DNA of 64,000 nt from NCBI GenBank assembly GCA_902810745.1, contig CADDYW010000011.1, positions 1-64,000 of the forward strand, written 5' to 3'. Source of the DNA: Chloroflexota bacterium. Its GTDB lineage: Bacteria > Chloroflexota > UBA6077 > FW602-bin22 > CADDYW01. Of the stretch, positions 62,322 to 64,000 are shown piece after piece. The stretch's first letter is position 1, and each line of letters begins with the position of its first letter. The translations under genes were made by a program, and so were the position numbers. The notes under the pieces were generated by a model, which was given only the letters and a program-made list of their open reading frames with translations, ran no database searches and was not told the origin of the DNA.

Positions 62322-64000
62322 TAATCCTCCGCTCGTCTCTCGTGATTCACTTCTCGCGAACGACCGCCTCCTTCGGCCGGTCCGACCACGCCGTTCTGCT
62401 CGAGCAGGTCGATCAGGCGCGCGGCACGGGTGTAGCCAATCCGAAGGCGCCGCTGCAGGAGCGAGGTTGAAATGCGGGTGTGCTCGCGGGCGACCTCCTC
62501 GGCCTTCGCGTAGAGTTCGTCGATCTCCTCGTCCTCCTCGACGCGGGAAACCTGGACGAGCTGATCGACGTAGCTGGGGGGGGCTTGATTCTTCCAATGG
62601 TTCACGATCGTCTCGATCTCCTCCTCGGAGACCCAGACGCCTTGCAGACGGATCGGCCTCGCAGCATCGGTCGGCAAGAACAGCATGTCTCCGCGCCCCA
62701 GCAGCTTTTCGGCGCCAACAGTGTCCAGGATCGTGCGCGAATCCATCTGCGAGGTGACGGCGAAGCTGATTCGCGTGGGAAAGTTCGCCTTGATCAGGCC
62801 GGTAATCACATCGACCGAGGGGCGCTGCGTTGCGACGACGAGGTGAATGCCGGTTGCGCGGGCGAGCTGGGCGAGACGGCAGAGCAGTCGCTCGGTCTCA
62901 TCCGGCGCCAGCATCATGAGGTCGGCGAGCTCGTCGATGACGACGACGATAAATGGGAGTGCCTGAACATCGGGCTGGCCGGCCGCGAGCTTGTTATATC
63001 CTTCGATATTGCGAACACCCCGCGCCTCGAACTGCTTGTAACGCTCCTCCATCTCGTGGACGACCCATTTCAGCACGCCGACGACCTTATCCACGTCCAC
63101 CACGACCGGCCGGAGCAGGTGAGGAACATCGTTGTACGTCGTCAGCTCCACACGCTTCGGGTCAACCAGGATCAGTCGAACCTCCGCCGGGGTCGCGTGC
63201 AGCAGCAGACACGAGATGATCGCGTTGACGCAGACGGACTTCCCGCTACCAGTTGCGCCAGCGATGAGAAGATGTGGCATCTTCGCCAGATCCGCGACGA
63301 TCGCCTGACCACTCACATCCTCCCCGAGAGCGATCGCCAGCTTCGTCTTCGCTCGCAGCTTCTGAAAGGCGCTACTCTCGATGATCTGGCGCAAGCTGAC
63401 GACGGTGGCTTCCCCGTTCGGAACTTCGATGCCAACAACCTGGCGCCCGGGAACTGGCGCCTCGATTCGGATACTTGGCGCCGCGAGCGCGAGCGCGAGG
63501 TCATTTTGCAGGCTGGTGATCTCGCTGACTTTGATCTTCTCGCGTTTGATCACGTCGCCATTGCGATCGCGCTTTTCGCGGAACCCGGGCTCAAGGCCGA
63601 ACTGGGTCACCGTCGGACCAGGGTTTACCTGAACCACCCGGGCGTAAACGTCGAAATCGGCCAGGGTCTGCTCGATCGTCTTGATCTTCTTGTTCAGGTC
63701 GGCCTGGCTGAGCTCACCGGCGGAACCAGCCTTCAGCAAGGTCACCGTTGGGAGCTGCCACGCGGGCGGGCGAGCGGGAGGAGCTCCTACAGCCTGATTA
63801 CCCGCGGTCGGCTGCAGCTCGACCACGTCGTCGACGCGGCGATCCGAGACGAGCACATCGTCGTCGTCCAGGGTGCTGACCCTGCGGGCGGAGACCGTGG
63901 AGCGGACCGCGCTGACCCGCGTGATCAGCGATGTCGCGACGGCGTGGCCGGTCCGTCGAAGAGCGCCGCCCGCGACCCGACCCGCTTCCCAGGCATCCTC
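62321..64000 (-). CDS. ftsK: DNA translocase FtsK/SpoIIIE (5' end outside the window)
   Basis: The frame is open to the window edge at 64000 with no stop, so about 560 residues are seen and the N-terminal membrane part lies beyond. The alpha domain (FDVYARVVQVNPGPTVTQF) leads to the RecA-like motor with Walker A GATGSGKSVCVN, IDELADLMM and ATQRPSVDVITG. The C-terminal gamma winged helix (STSLLQRRLRIGYTRAARLID) would recognise KOPS-like DNA sites. It pumps chromosomal DNA at the division septum. A GTG at 63856 is internal, not a start. Confidence 0.95.
   Translation of the reverse strand, partial: EDAWEAGRVAGGALRRTGHAVATSLITRVSAVRSTVSARRVSTLDDDDVLVSDRRVDDVVELQPTAGNQAVGAPPARPPAWQLPTVTLLKAGSAGELSQADLNKKIKTIEQTLADFDVYARVVQVNPGPTVTQFGLEPGFREKRDRNGDVIKREKIKVSEITSLQNDLALALAAPSIRIEAPVPGRQVVGIEVPNGEATVVSLRQIIESSAFQKLRAKTKLAIALGEDVSGQAIVADLAKMPHLLIAGATGSGKSVCVNAIISCLLLHATPAEVRLILVDPKRVELTTYNDVPHLLRPVVVDVDKVVGVLKWVVHEMEERYKQFEARGVRNIEGYNKLAAGQPDVQALPFIVVVIDELADLMMLAPDETERLLCRLAQLARATGIHLVVATQRPSVDVITGLIKANFPTRISFAVTSQMDSRTILDTVGAEKLLGRGDMLFLPTDAARPIRLQGVWVSEEEIETIVNHWKNQAPPSYVDQLVQVSRVEEDEEIDELYAKAEEVAREHTRISTSLLQRRLRIGYTRAARLIDLLEQNGVVGPAEGGGRSREVNHERRAED

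Overview
The window looks like a chromosomal segment of a high-GC bacterium, most probably a member of the Chloroflexota (Thermomicrobia-like). This is an inference from gene content and style: an LDH-type malate dehydrogenase next to sdhCDAB, zf-trcl zinc-ribbon proteins, many GTG/TTG starts, purine-rich ribosome binding sites and sigma70-type promoters, and many surface proteins with Thr/Pro linkers. No rRNA, phage, transposase or CRISPR array is visible. Two tRNA genes are present.

Layout. 1-412: palindromic repeats. 412-1709 (minus): a 49-residue membrane peptide and a Gfo/Idh/MocA dehydrogenase. 1945-11997 (plus): a tight eight-gene operon for a surface polysaccharide (membrane-anchored glycoside hydrolase, two O-antigen ligase/polymerase-like proteins, UDP-glucuronate decarboxylase, flippase-like protein, three GT4 glycosyltransferases) behind one clear promoter at 1830-1858. 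12270-20193: mixed housekeeping and small genes: a zinc-ribbon protein, a possible RiPP-precursor-like peptide with a partner gene, tRNA-Gly and tRNA-Pro each with its own promoter, an rRNA/tRNA uracil methyltransferase, a lone HlyD-type lipoprotein, YdcF, a geranylgeranyl-reductase-like flavoprotein and small membrane proteins.

20273-34533 (minus) is a colinear central-carbon block. Reading with transcription it runs: ADP-forming acyl-CoA synthetase, eno, gap, pgk, tpiA, an unusual PEPCK/HPr-kinase-fold P-loop protein, icd, mdh, sdhC, sdhD, sdhA, sdhB. Promoters are visible before eno, gap and icd. A glycerate 2-kinase follows at 35340-36701.

37021-50941 is a cell-surface region. It holds a Tat-exported GH5 lipoprotein with a CBM3-like tail, three membrane-anchored proteins built from repeated Ig/IPT-like modules, a GT39-type and a GT2-type glycosyltransferase, a response regulator with a degenerate receiver domain, a second zinc-ribbon protein, and a 1052-residue membrane protein with repeated extracytoplasmic beta-domains. 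50985-64000: scpA, a sugar ABC importer without its ATPase (plus a GT4 enzyme), an M23/LysM peptidase, a UbiX-like flavoprotein, a 72-residue LysM protein, hemE-hemH, DoxX, a beta-propeller protein, and the 3' part of ftsK, which runs off the right edge.

No single locus is unmistakably a new system. The best leads are the PEPCK/HprK-fold protein inside the glycolysis/TCA block, the repeat-protein/glycosyltransferase/degenerate-regulator cluster, a probable ATT start codon for gap, and the small RiPP-like gene pair.
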